The notes beneath the pieces are model-generated. The model saw only the letters and a program-made list of their open reading frames with translations. It was not told where the DNA came from and searched no databases. Shown here one piece after another: positions 23,101-31,330 of a stretch of DNA of 37,573 bases (positions are counted from its first letter, which is position 1; every line of letters begins with the position of its first letter). This stretch comes from Longilinea sp. GTDB taxonomy: Bacteria; Chloroflexota; Anaerolineae; Anaerolineales; Anaerolineaceae. The stretch is taken from assembly GCA_026645875.1 (NCBI GenBank), contig JAPKMQ010000004.1, positions 1 to 37,573 on the forward strand. Direction: 5' to 3'. A program made the translations under genes and the position numbers.

Positions 23101-25656
23101 ATGAATTGGCCGGCCCGTCCCCCATCCATCCAAACCAACCTGGATCAATTGCTCAACCGCTGGACAAGCGATCCGGACATTCAGGAAAATGTTGTCCATT
23201 GGGAGATTAAGCCGCCCAGGGAAGCGCAGGTCTATCCGGTTCCGTCGGAAATTTCACCTGCCCTCGCCCAGGCCCTGGGAACCCTTGGATATTCCGGCCT
23301 TTATCAACATCAACTTAAGGCGTATGAACAGGCCAGCGCCGGAAGGTGCGCGGTCATTGCTACCAGCACGGCTTCAGGAAAAACGCTGTGTTATAACCTG
23401 CCGGTGTTTGACGCGCTGCTTCGTGATCCTGCCGCCACGGCGATTTATATCTTCCCAACCAAGGCGCTCGCCCACGATCAACAGGAAACGCTGACCCAAC
23501 TGAGCGAACAGGCTGGCGGCCAGGTCACCGTGGGCGCTTATGACGGCGACACGCCAGGAAACCACCGCGGTTTCATTCGCACGAACGCGCGAATCCTGCT
23601 CACCAATCCGGACATGGTACATATGGGCATCCTGCCCCAGCACACTGCCTGGGCGGATTTTTTTCGCAACCTGCGCTTTGTCGTTTTGGATGAATTGCAC
23701 GTCTACCGGGGTGTGTTCGGATCGCACGTGGCCAATGTGCTGCGGCGGCTGAAACGGATTACCAGCCATTACGGCGCTTATCCCCAGTTTATATTGACCT
23801 CAGCCACCATTTCTAATCCGCGCGAATTGGCGGAAAAGCTGGTCGAGCAGAAATGTGAGTTGATCGACGAGGATACCTCCCCGGGCGGCCGGCGGAATTT
23901 TATTCTCTATAACCCGCCTATCGTCGATCCCGAACTTGGGCTGCGGCGCTCGGCGTCCTCCGAAAGCGTCCGTCTGGCCGGCGACTTGCTGGCCTATCGC
24001 GTACAAACGATTATGTTTGCCCGTGCCCGGCGGTCGGTTGAAATGATTCTAAGGGCCTTGCATGACCGCTATCCCGCGGAAAGCGAAGCTGTTCATGGCT
24101 ACCGCAGCGGATACCTGGCAGGCGAGCGACGCAGCATCGAACGCGGTCTGCGGTCTGGAGCGATTCGGACCGTTGTAGCGACCAGCGCGCTTGAATTGGG
24201 CATCGATATCGGCAGCATGGACGCATCCATCGTGGTTGGTTATCCGGGCACGTTGGCCTCGCTGCGCCAACAAATCGGCCGTGCTGGCAGACGCCGGAGC
24301 TCATCCGTCGGCATCATGGTGGCATCCGCCGCGCCTATTGACCAATACCTGGTCAGGCATCCAGAGTATATCCTCGACCGTTCACCCGAAAATGCACTGA
24401 TCAACCCGGATAATCCGCTGATCCTGCTTCAACATATCCGCTGTGCCGCATTTGAGCTGCCATTCAAACCTGGCGAAAAGCTGGGTGCAATATCGTGGGA
24501 GACGTTGAAGGAGTTCCTGGATCTGTTGGCACAAACTGGTGTACTGAATACTTCTGCCAACCGGTATTACTGGATTGTCGATCAATATCCCGCCCAGGGG
24601 GTTTCGCTGCGGAACGCAACCGCGCAGAATGTAGTTCTGCGGGTGGAAGGCGAAGACCAATCCCATATCCTCGGCACCGTGGACCAATCCAGCGCGCTAT
24701 GGATGGTTCATCCAGGTGCAATTTATCTCCATGAAGGCCAAAGTTACCGCGTCAACCGCCTGGACCTGGATCAGTCCGAGGCGAGCCTGCAACCGGCGAG
24801 CGAGGAATATTTCACAGAACCGAAGAACCAGACTGAAGTGGAAAAGATTTTGGAACTCGAGACCTTAAAAGTACTCAGCGCAGAAAAGACCTGGGGTGAA
24901 ATCAAGGTATCCATGCAGGTGGTTGGTTTCAGGAAAATTCATTGGATCACGCGGGAAACGCTTGGGCAGGAAGCGCTTGACCTGCCATCCAACCAATTAC
25001 GCACCACCGGATACTGGTTTACGATCAATGATGAAACGATTGAATTTCTTCGCACGCACCAATTGTGGTCCAATGACTCGAATTATTACGGCCCACAATG
25101 GTCTGCAATTCGCCAGTTGGTACGCGAGCGGGATCAATTTACCTGCCAAATGTGCGGTGCTTTGGAAGTGGACCGGGCGCATCATGTGCACCATAAGATA
25201 CCTTTGCGTTCGTTCACTTCATTGGAGCTGGCCAACTCCCTGGACAACCTGATCACTTTATGCCCGAATTGCCATCGCAAGGCAGAATTGGTTGTGAAGA
25301 TGCGAAGCGGGCTTTCAGGGGTTTGCTATGTCCTCAATCAACTGGCGCCTTTGTTTGTCATGTGCGATACCGAGGACCTGGGTGCAATATCAGATTTTCA
25401 ATCGCCGCTGTCCGACGGCCAGCCCTCGGTATTGTTGTATGATAAGGTGCCCGCGGGCATTGGTCTGAGCGAGTCTCTGTATCATATGCACGACCGGTTG
25501 CTTGCTGAAGCATTGGAACTGGTCAGTCATTGTCCATGCCAGGACGGTTGTCCATCCTGCGTTGGGCCGGCTGGAGAAAATGGCTCTGGAGGCAAGAATG
25601 AAGCCCTGGCACTTTTACAAATTCTGGTGCAAGGTCCACAGAGTGTAACCGTATGA
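23101..25656 (+). CDS. mrfA: MrfA/YprA-type DEAH helicase with an inserted HNH nuclease motif
   Basis: An 851-residue superfamily 2 helicase of the MrfA/YprA/Hrq1 group. The helicase core has the P-loop ATSTASGKT (87-95), DELH (197-200), SAT (234-236), ATSALELGID (360-369) and QIGRAGRR (391-398). The C-terminal DUF1998-type zinc domain ends with C811, C813, C817, C820 (CPCQDGCPSC), as in MrfA. Between them at about 660-732 is an HNH nuclease motif: CQMC (682-685), HHVHHKIP with H698, N716 (DNLITL), CPNC (721-724) and H725. B. subtilis MrfA, which repairs mitomycin lesions with the exonuclease MrfB, has no HNH motif that I know of. The 3' end overlaps the mrfB-like gene by 4 nt. ATG start at 23101; Shine-Dalgarno unclear. 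Confidence 0.88.
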   Translation: MNWPARPPSIQTNLDQLLNRWTSDPDIQENVVHWEIKPPREAQVYPVPSEISPALAQALGTLGYSGLYQHQLKAYEQASAGRCAVIATSTASGKTLCYNLPVFDALLRDPAATAIYIFPTKALAHDQQETLTQLSEQAGGQVTVGAYDGDTPGNHRGFIRTNARILLTNPDMVHMGILPQHTAWADFFRNLRFVVLDELHVYRGVFGSHVANVLRRLKRITSHYGAYPQFILTSATISNPRELAEKLVEQKCELIDEDTSPGGRRNFILYNPPIVDPELGLRRSASSESVRLAGDLLAYRVQTIMFARARRSVEMILRALHDRYPAESEAVHGYRSGYLAGERRSIERGLRSGAIRTVVATSALELGIDIGSMDASIVVGYPGTLASLRQQIGRAGRRRSSSVGIMVASAAPIDQYLVRHPEYILDRSPENALINPDNPLILLQHIRCAAFELPFKPGEKLGAISWETLKEFLDLLAQTGVLNTSANRYYWIVDQYPAQGVSLRNATAQNVVLRVEGEDQSHILGTVDQSSALWMVHPGAIYLHEGQSYRVNRLDLDQSEASLQPASEEYFTEPKNQTEVEKILELETLKVLSAEKTWGEIKVSMQVVGFRKIHWITRETLGQEALDLPSNQLRTTGYWFTINDETIEFLRTHQLWSNDSNYYGPQWSAIRQLVRERDQFTCQMCGALEVDRAHHVHHKIPLRSFTSLELANSLDNLITLCPNCHRKAELVVKMRSGLSGVCYVLNQLAPLFVMCDTEDLGAISDFQSPLSDGQPSVLLYDKVPAGIGLSESLYHMHDRLLAEALELVSHCPCQDGCPSCVGPAGENGSGGKNEALALLQILVQGPQSVTV
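25078..25296 (+). other. HNH endonuclease domain embedded in the helicase
   Basis: This segment encodes about residues 660-732 of the helicase. All HNH-fold hallmarks are intact: two CxxC zinc knuckles (682/685 and 721/724), the HH-x-x-P strand with H698, the asparagine of DNLITLC (N716) and the final H725. The reading frame passes through without interruption, and base composition looks like the flanks, so it is a real domain fusion and not an assembly join as far as can be seen. Confidence 0.85.
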
Positions 25657-26810
25657 CAGAATCGCTGAGTGACCGGCTAAAATCCCTTGGTGTGCAATTA
25701 GGCGCGCAGAACCTGAAGCTGCGTCCTGAACAGACCCGATTCCCGATCGAGGTTGTCGTCGAAGGCGTCGAAATTGACACGCCGCTCGGTGCTGTCTATC
25801 AAATTACCCAGGATTTTGATATTCATTATCAGCACGGTCTGGTCCACTTTGATTCTCCACTCAACCTTGAAACGCTGCGGGAATGGGGAAAAACGCCTTC
25901 TGAAAAGACCAGTTCTGTGGATCAACTGCTTTTCCTCGATACTGAAACCACCGGGCTGGCCGGCGGGGCTGGATCGTTTGCTTTTTTGGTTGGGTTGGGA
26001 ATCTGGAATGCGCAAGGGTTTCGCCTCGTGCAGTTGTTCATGCGTCACCCGGCCGAAGAACCGGCGATGCTGGCTGTGTTAGCGCGCATTGTGAATTCCT
26101 TTCAAACCGTGGTCACGTTCAACGGAAAGAGTTTTGACATTCCCCTGCTGAACTCGCGCCATCTGATCAACAGCATGCCCACGCCTTTTACCGATATGGC
26201 GCACCTCGATTTGCTGCCACTGGCGCGAAAATTGTGGCGCAACCGGTTGCCCTCCCGAGCGCTGGGGGACTTGGAGAGGGATATTCTTCGAGTAAGCCGC
26301 TCTGGAGAGGAAATTCCCGGCTGGATGGTGCCGCAAATGTATGTGGAATACCTTCAAACGGGCGACGCGCGGCCAATGAAGGGCGTACTTTATCATAACG
26401 CCATGGATATTCTTTCGCTGGCGGCGCTGCTGCACTATGACGCTCATTTGTTGGATAATCCACAGGAACTCCAACCGGAACAAGGGCTCGATTTGGTGGC
26501 GGTTGCACGCATATATGAGGAAATGGGGAATATCGAAAAGTCAGTCAACCTCTACGAAGCCGGTTTGGATGCTGGTTTGCCCCGCCCAATTTTCATCCAA
26601 ACGCTGCATCGTTATGCGGCCATTTATCGAAAGCAAGGCAAATGGCCTCAAGCAGTGGCGCTGTGGGAGCGTGCCGCGCAATTTCAAGACCTTCCTGCGG
26701 CGATTGAGCTGGCTTCAGAGCGGCGTTACTGGAAGGAAGAATTGGTCCACCGCCAGAACCGGCTACGTAAAAAGACTCAGGCCGAGAAAGCTGGCCATGT
26801 CAGCGGATGA
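25653..26810 (+). CDS. mrfB: MrfB/YprB-type DEDDh 3'-5' exonuclease with TPR-like C terminus
   Basis: A 385-residue protein of the YprB ribonuclease-H-like family. The exonuclease motifs are FLDTETTGL (D96, E98), FNGKSFDIPLL (D162), HLDLLPLAR (D186) and YHNAMDILSL (H248, D252), a DEDDh arrangement with metal-binding acids. Residues about 280-345 (VARIYEEMGNIEKSVNLYEAGLDAG, then RYAAIYRKQGKWPQAVALWERAAQ) are TPR-like repeats. B. subtilis MrfB works with MrfA in excision repair of interstrand crosslinks independently of UvrABC. The ATGA overlap with the helicase gene means the two proteins are probably made together. Slightly overlaps the next gene. Confidence 0.85.
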   Translation: MTESLSDRLKSLGVQLGAQNLKLRPEQTRFPIEVVVEGVEIDTPLGAVYQITQDFDIHYQHGLVHFDSPLNLETLREWGKTPSEKTSSVDQLLFLDTETTGLAGGAGSFAFLVGLGIWNAQGFRLVQLFMRHPAEEPAMLAVLARIVNSFQTVVTFNGKSFDIPLLNSRHLINSMPTPFTDMAHLDLLPLARKLWRNRLPSRALGDLERDILRVSRSGEEIPGWMVPQMYVEYLQTGDARPMKGVLYHNAMDILSLAALLHYDAHLLDNPQELQPEQGLDLVAVARIYEEMGNIEKSVNLYEAGLDAGLPRPIFIQTLHRYAAIYRKQGKWPQAVALWERAAQFQDLPAAIELASERRYWKEELVHRQNRLRKKTQAEKAGHVSG

Positions 26811-27291
26811 TGCCGGCCGTTGGAATGCCCGTTACCAGCAGGGATGGCATAGTAACGAGTCCAAACCGCGCGAAGTTCTCTCGCGCGCCGCGCAACTGTT
26901 CCAACCAGGCAGCCTGGTGTTGGACCTGGCAATGGGCATGGGCACCAACGCACATTGGTTGCTCCAGAATGGATTTCGCGTGGTTGGCGTGGATGTGTCG
27001 AGCGTGGCTGTCCAATCTGCAAAACGCCAGAACCAGGCCCTGATGGCATTTGTCGGGGACCTGTGTGAATTTCATTTTCCTCTGGCTGTTTTCTCAGCCG
27101 CAATCAGTTTTTACTTCCTGGACCGAAAAGTGTTGAGCAATCTTCCGCGGATATTAATTCCAAATGGTTTTGCAGTCATCGAAACGCTTACTGCGGACAT
27201 GCTGGAAATCCGCCCCGAACTCCCGGCTGGTTTTTTATTACATGCGGGCGAACTCCGCGATTCCTTTTCCGGCTGGAAAGTGCATTATTAA
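26797..27291 (+). CDS. Class I SAM-dependent methyltransferase, C-terminus cut by an in-frame stop
   Basis: A 164-residue Rossmann methyltransferase, TehB-like in type. Motif I is VLDLAMGMGTNA, followed by the acidic post-I strand VVGVDVS; SFYFLDRKVLSNLPRILIPNGFAVIET covers motifs IV to VI. The frame ends in GWKVHY then TAA (27289-27291). If that codon is ignored, the same frame continues for 28 codons as GWRVSEHGGRKAIASIIAQ... to a second TAA at 27373. That stretch matches the usual C-terminal beta hairpin of the family (Y-E-x-G...GGR-x-AIA). A single G-to-T change (GAA to TAA) would explain it. The ATG at 26797 overlaps the mrfB-like 3' end by 14 nt. Target unknown. Confidence 0.75.
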   Translation: MSADDAGRWNARYQQGWHSNESKPREVLSRAAQLFQPGSLVLDLAMGMGTNAHWLLQNGFRVVGVDVSSVAVQSAKRQNQALMAFVGDLCEFHFPLAVFSAAISFYFLDRKVLSNLPRILIPNGFAVIETLTADMLEIRPELPAGFLLHAGELRDSFSGWKVHY

Positions 27292-27375
27292 GGCTGGCGC
27301 GTTTCGGAGCATGGCGGCAGGAAAGCAATCGCAAGCATCATTGCGCAGTTGCCAGGCGATGCGGCTAAGTGCTAA
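27292..27375 (+). pseudogene. Separated C-terminal tail of the methyltransferase
   Basis: In the same frame as the methyltransferase, directly after its TAA, 27 sense codons and a TAA encode a peptide beginning GWRVSEHGGRKAIASIIAQ. It has no start codon or ribosome site of its own. See the methyltransferase entry. Confidence 0.6.
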
Positions 27376-27406
27376 AATGGGATCGTATCATGGAGGAAGG
27401 AATTTC

Positions 27407-27709
27407 ATGCAACCTGATTATGAATTGGCATATCGAGTCACAGGGCATATCCTGGCACAATCCATCACAGCACTGTTAAAATCCTTTGGAATCGACGCTT
27501 ACCTGAGCCAGGAAAGCGCTGGCATCGCCTACGGCCTGACCATCGGCCCGCTTGGCGAGGCGCGCATTTATGTCCCCGCGGATCAACTGGAGGACGCCAA
27601 ACGCCTCTTGGAACAAATGGAGCGCGGCGAGTTGGAGATCGATCAGGAAGGGAATCCGGATGACATAATGGAAGATGTCAACCCGGAGGATGGCGAAAAC
27701 CTAGATTAA
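27407..27709 (+). CDS. DUF2007-like putative signal-transducing protein
   Basis: A 100-residue small acidic protein. The first 70 residues (GHILAQSITALLKSFGIDAYLSQESAG, then ARIYVPADQLEDAKRLLEQM) fit the ferredoxin-like DUF2007 / putative prokaryotic signal-transducing protein family; the tail is strongly acidic (about 74-100). Function is not known. The ATG at 27407 has an excellent Shine-Dalgarno (GGAGGAAGG); the longer upstream frame is the shadow of the methyltransferase. Its 3' end overlaps the convergent aminotransferase gene by 9 nt. Confidence 0.75.
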   Translation: MQPDYELAYRVTGHILAQSITALLKSFGIDAYLSQESAGIAYGLTIGPLGEARIYVPADQLEDAKRLLEQMERGELEIDQEGNPDDIMEDVNPEDGENLD

Positions 27710-28552
27710 TTCTAGCGCCGCGTCCAGGTTTTTCTGAAAAGCGATCTGCAGTTTTCGGGTGGTGTTCCCCACCTTGCCAGTGCCAACCAGCCGGTTGTTG
27801 ATTCGTGTCACCGGCAGAATGGCCCGGCTGGCACTGGTGATGAAAGCTTCGTCCAGTTTCGGCAATTCTTCCCGCTGGATATTCCGGTAAACGACAAAAT
27901 AACCCAATTGGCGGGCAATTTCTATGGTCATTTTGCGGGTGATGCCAGGCAGAATGCCCTCTTCAGCCGTGATGAGGACTTCATTTTGTATGCCAAAGAA
28001 GTTGGAACTCAGCCCTTCCAGGACGTGATCATCCTCGGAGATCATCAACACTTCGTTGATTTCCTGTGGGTTTATTTCGTGGCGTACTTTTTCTGCTTCC
28101 AGGATGAAATTGGTAGCCTTCGCCTCCGGGTTTTCTCGGTGCATTTTTCGAGTAATCACGGCTACGCCATCCCGGTATTGATCAACTGTGGGTGTGTGCA
28201 ATTCCTCAAGTGAAAGGTATACATCGCCAGGATTAACTGTCAAATCGACGGAAATGCGGACGCGGGCTTCAGTTGGTTCAAAATAGTTCAATGCGCTTCT
28301 CAATTCCTGCCGCAGCCTTTCATGATCAAGTGAGATGGCTGTTCCTGATAATCTGGCTGAACTTTCCAAACGATCAAAATGCTCCAGCAGTGATACCGCA
28401 TAGCGTTTCTGATATGTTCGAAAGGTTGTATATACTCCAGCAGGCAATTGCCTGGAGGCATCGTCCAGGCTGTTGATTTGGTTTTGCAGCCGCAGGATTT
28501 CAGATCTTTGCCCGACCCGGAGCGGTATTATGATCGTAGTTATTAGTGACAT
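27701..28552 (-). CDS. Class IV PLP-dependent aminotransferase-fold protein
   Basis: A 283-residue fold-type IV PLP enzyme (branched-chain aminotransferase, D-amino-acid transaminase or aminodeoxychorismate lyase group). K145 in EAKATNF is the predicted PLP lysine; E179 in LEGLSSNFF and the loop GILPGITR (199-206) are the usual cofactor-binding elements; HFDRLESSA (58-66) is the N-terminal substrate-side motif. The precise reaction cannot be assigned. It is the last gene of the long minus-strand molybdenum-hydroxylase operon, 13 nt after the second MocA-like gene, but a role in that pathway is not obvious. ATG start with a weak Shine-Dalgarno. Confidence 0.8.
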   Translation of the reverse strand: MSLITTIIIPLRVGQRSEILRLQNQINSLDDASRQLPAGVYTTFRTYQKRYAVSLLEHFDRLESSARLSGTAISLDHERLRQELRSALNYFEPTEARVRISVDLTVNPGDVYLSLEELHTPTVDQYRDGVAVITRKMHRENPEAKATNFILEAEKVRHEINPQEINEVLMISEDDHVLEGLSSNFFGIQNEVLITAEEGILPGITRKMTIEIARQLGYFVVYRNIQREELPKLDEAFITSASRAILPVTRINNRLVGTGKVGNTTRKLQIAFQKNLDAALELI

Positions 28553-28565
28553 AACTTTTCAGCTG

Positions 28566-29177
28566 TTATCCTCGTAGGTGTTTTTTCTTCAGTTGTTGAT
28601 ATTCTTCAGGTGAATCCATGTCTTCAAGGATGCTGTCGTCGCGGATCAGCAGGTATTGAATATCCTCCTCATGGTTCGCCAGAAATATTTTCATACTGGC
28701 GTCGTTGGGCATGTCCAGAATTTCCTGAAAATGCCGCCTGTGCAATAGAATGGGATGGCCGCGCCGCATATTGTAACTCGGAATCAAGATACTGGCGTTT
28801 TGATTGGTAAATAGAGCAACCATATCAGTTATGGTCTGCACGGAAATGTGCGGTTGATCTCCCAAAAAGAGCATCGCGGCGTCGCATTGATGAATTGCCT
28901 CACGAATTCCCAGTTTGATGGAAAAAAACATTTCCAGGTTCTCATACTGGTCATTCAGAACCACCTGGATGCGATCAACAAATTGGGCAAGCTTTTCATT
29001 AAGCAGCGATTGATTCGCGCCTGTGACCACGATGACTGGTGATAATTCCATGTCAAGGACGTGCTGAAGCACCGTTTCGATGACGGAACTTGATCCCCAG
29101 GGAAGCAGCATTTTAGGCACGCCCATTCGGGTTGATTTTCCGGCAGCCAGGATAATTGCTGCGATTGCGGTACTCAA
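28566..29177 (-). CDS. MocA-like molybdenum cofactor nucleotidyltransferase
   Basis: A 203-residue nucleotidyltransferase of the MobA/MocA family. The nucleotide-binding N terminus reads IILAAGKSTRMGVPKMLLPW and the metal site is FLGDQPHIS; RRGHPILL and the C-terminal DMDSPEEY are also family features. MocA transfers CMP to molybdopterin, giving the cytosine dinucleotide cofactor and pyrophosphate. A TTG at 29177 is chosen as start: it gives MSTAIAAIILAAG, standard family length and a 4-nt gap to the upstream gene. Longer frames run into that gene. A second MocA domain sits in the fusion protein encoded just upstream. Confidence 0.82.
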   Translation of the reverse strand: MSTAIAAIILAAGKSTRMGVPKMLLPWGSSSVIETVLQHVLDMELSPVIVVTGANQSLLNEKLAQFVDRIQVVLNDQYENLEMFFSIKLGIREAIHQCDAAMLFLGDQPHISVQTITDMVALFTNQNASILIPSYNMRRGHPILLHRRHFQEILDMPNDASMKIFLANHEEDIQYLLIRDDSILEDMDSPEEYQQLKKKHLRG

Positions 29178-29181
29178 TGAG

Positions 29182-30504
29182 TTATTCCAATTCCAACAGG
29201 CGCGAATAGTCTTCGGGGGTATCCACGTCCAGAAGAATGCTGGCGTCATGCCACGGCACATACTCTACTGGGAATTTTGCAAAAATTCCCCGCCCACCCA
29301 CATCGCCCTGTAACTGCTCAAGGTCCTTGAAGGTGCTGCGGTCAAATAAAACCGGGTTGCCACGCCTGCCATCTACAAAAGGGGCAATCACTGCAGCGTG
29401 CGTGCAGGCGTGGTGGCTGATAAGCTCTTGTACCAGCCGCTCTGGTATCTGAGGTTGGTCACCCAGGAAGAACACCACCCCGCCTACTTCGCTGGGTAGA
29501 GATTTCACTCCCAGTCGGATCGAAGATGCCTGACCCTCTTGCCAGTTAGGGTTTGTTAATGTGGTCAAGTTAGGAGGTCTGGTAATATTAATTAATTGGC
29601 TATGCGCATTATTAAGAACAAGAACCGCCTGCGAAAAAGTGCATCTCGAGATGGTATCCAGGATATTGTCAATGAAACTCCTACCCCGCCAGGTCAAGCC
29701 CAATTTCGGCGCGCCGAACCGGGTTGATCCACCCGCTGCCAGGATTACGCTCGCGATGGGTTCGCACACATAAAGTACCTGGGCATTTTCATTTTCGGTC
29801 GCTAGCCGCGCAATCATCACGGCGTCGTAAGTCGGCAACAATTGATCCGCCAGCCGCCGGCCTGCTGATGCTAACCTCTCATCATCGGCCTGATTCAGGA
29901 AAAGCACCTTGCGGGAATGCTCTGGGATATTTTTCAAACCACCAGTGCTGCTACGCAGCACAGCCAGCAGATGATTCTCCCCCACCCTCTCGCCGGGCTG
30001 CAATCCTGAAAGACTGGCGAACCGGTCAGCATGATGGATATGTACATTATCACAGCTCGCGCCAAGCCCCGTCAACCCAGCCACGACCACCACCAAGTCC
30101 ACCCACGCCGGGATCACGGGTTCATGTTCGGCAGGCGCTTTAAGTGGCAGTTGCTTTGCGCCATCGGCTTCGATCAACAGACTCCAGCCCTTCTGCTGGC
30201 AAATTCCGTGTAACTGATCGAGTTGTTTCGCGGATAAGCCACCGACCTTTTCGCTTTCATCCGGTGCGCTGGTGATCACACTCACACCATTTGCCATCAG
30301 CTCCAGTTGACCCGAATCAGGCATCCCCACAATCCAGCGGTCGCCCCATGGCATTTGCCAGAGGCCCATGTGCGTGGTCGTGGTGACCACTACAGGGTGC
30401 TTCAGCGCCCGCGCCAACAGAAAAATACTCGTGGTCTTACCACCCGCGCCCACAAAAGCGGCCGCACAGGGCTCATTCAATCGCAAAGCCTTTTGAAGAT
30501 TCAC
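29182..30504 (-). CDS. yqeC: YqeC-MocA fusion for selenium-dependent molybdenum hydroxylase maturation
   Basis: A fused protein of about 440 residues. The N-terminal part is YqeC-like: the P-loop GAGGKTT lies at 25-31 when counted from the GTG at 30522, with TTTTHMG and EADGAK (118-123) downstream. YqeC is a marker protein of selenium-dependent molybdenum hydroxylase loci. From about residue 256 onward is a MocA nucleotidyltransferase domain (SVILAAGGSTRFGAPK, FFLGDQPQIP, RRGNPVLF, LDVDTPEDY). Two GTG starts are possible: 30522 without a clear Shine-Dalgarno, and 30504 with GGTG five bases upstream, which I prefer. The gene sits tightly after yqeB; the next gene starts 4 nt after its stop. 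Confidence 0.83.
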   Translation of the reverse strand: MNLQKALRLNEPCAAAFVGAGGKTTSIFLLARALKHPVVVTTTTHMGLWQMPWGDRWIVGMPDSGQLELMANGVSVITSAPDESEKVGGLSAKQLDQLHGICQQKGWSLLIEADGAKQLPLKAPAEHEPVIPAWVDLVVVVAGLTGLGASCDNVHIHHADRFASLSGLQPGERVGENHLLAVLRSSTGGLKNIPEHSRKVLFLNQADDERLASAGRRLADQLLPTYDAVMIARLATENENAQVLYVCEPIASVILAAGGSTRFGAPKLGLTWRGRSFIDNILDTISRCTFSQAVLVLNNAHSQLINITRPPNLTTLTNPNWQEGQASSIRLGVKSLPSEVGGVVFFLGDQPQIPERLVQELISHHACTHAAVIAPFVDGRRGNPVLFDRSTFKDLEQLQGDVGGRGIFAKFPVEYVPWHDASILLDVDTPEDYSRLLELE

Positions 30505-30508
30505 ATAC

Positions 30509-31327
30509 TCACCAGGAGCCACGCAACGGGCCGAATGATAAAATCGCCTCCAAAACCGCGCCGCCGATTGCCAGTGACTTATCCGAGACCAGGCGGCTAA
30601 TCAGCGGGTCATCTCTTGGATCTACATCGCCAATCTTAAGTTTCTGGCTGACCGTAAGCCCATCATGGACCAGTCCACGTATCACGCCAGAGAATGGTGC
30701 GCGAACCGCCGACGCGCCGATCCATCCAATTACGTCGCCAGCATCGACGTGCGTTCCAATGGATGCCGCTGAAATAAAAACACCATCCGCGTCAGCGCGC
30801 AAGACTCGCTCGCCGGTGAAACTGGCGACTTTCTCCGGAAGCCCAGAATCTGGTTCAGCAGAGCCGTTCCAAATCACCCGACCGAGAAAGGGGCCGCGTT
30901 TCGTCTCAATGACGGCGTGACAATTCCCGCCGCCCACAAATCCCGGTCCTAATCCAATCGAAAGCATTGCTGCCGGATGAGCCAACTCGGGAGCGGTTTT
31001 CAGCATGCGACCGTCGATTAATACATCCGGCGCAAACCATTCCATGGCACGTGCGCTCGGATCAACAATCACGGGAATGTTACCCCGGGATAATTCTACG
31101 AAAGTCTCCACCGGATTCGATACCCTCACGCCGTCTACTTCTTCGACCTGACACCGACTTGCGTAGACGGCTTCAGAAAACGAAACCAGTCGTCGGACGG
31201 TAAGCGGCGCTGGAAGTTCGCAAATGAGAACGTCCCAGCCGGCCCGGTGAAGCCGCAAGGCAACCCCGCTGGCCAAATCACCGCCGCCACGGATTAATAT
31301 TTTCAACTTCTTCGGTGCCGTCATCAT
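30509..31327 (-). CDS. yqeB: YqeB / EF2563-type selenium-dependent molybdenum hydroxylase accessory protein
   Basis: A 272-residue protein of the EF2563/YqeB family. The N terminus ILIRGGGDLASGVALRLHRAGWDVLICELPAPLTVRR is characteristic: a Rossmann-like start followed by the PxxVRR block. The middle has IGLGPGFVGGGNCHAVIETKRG, and the C-terminal part (DAGDVIGWIGASAVRAPFSGVIRGL) looks like a biotinyl-lipoyl-type beta barrel. The family co-occurs with selD and YqeC and is thought to help install the labile selenium ligand on the molybdenum centre; its biochemistry is not established. It starts 3 nt after the catalytic-subunit gene, with two possible ATGs (31327 and 31324). Confidence 0.87.
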   Translation of the reverse strand: MMTAPKKLKILIRGGGDLASGVALRLHRAGWDVLICELPAPLTVRRLVSFSEAVYASRCQVEEVDGVRVSNPVETFVELSRGNIPVIVDPSARAMEWFAPDVLIDGRMLKTAPELAHPAAMLSIGLGPGFVGGGNCHAVIETKRGPFLGRVIWNGSAEPDSGLPEKVASFTGERVLRADADGVFISAASIGTHVDAGDVIGWIGASAVRAPFSGVIRGLVHDGLTVSQKLKIGDVDPRDDPLISRLVSDKSLAIGGAVLEAILSFGPLRGSW

Positions 31328-31330
31328 TGC

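Noticed and set aside
26437-26796. Upstream extension of the methyltransferase frame within the exonuclease gene
   Set aside because: It lies wholly inside the mrfB-like coding sequence in another frame; the methyltransferase fold begins at the ATG at 26797.
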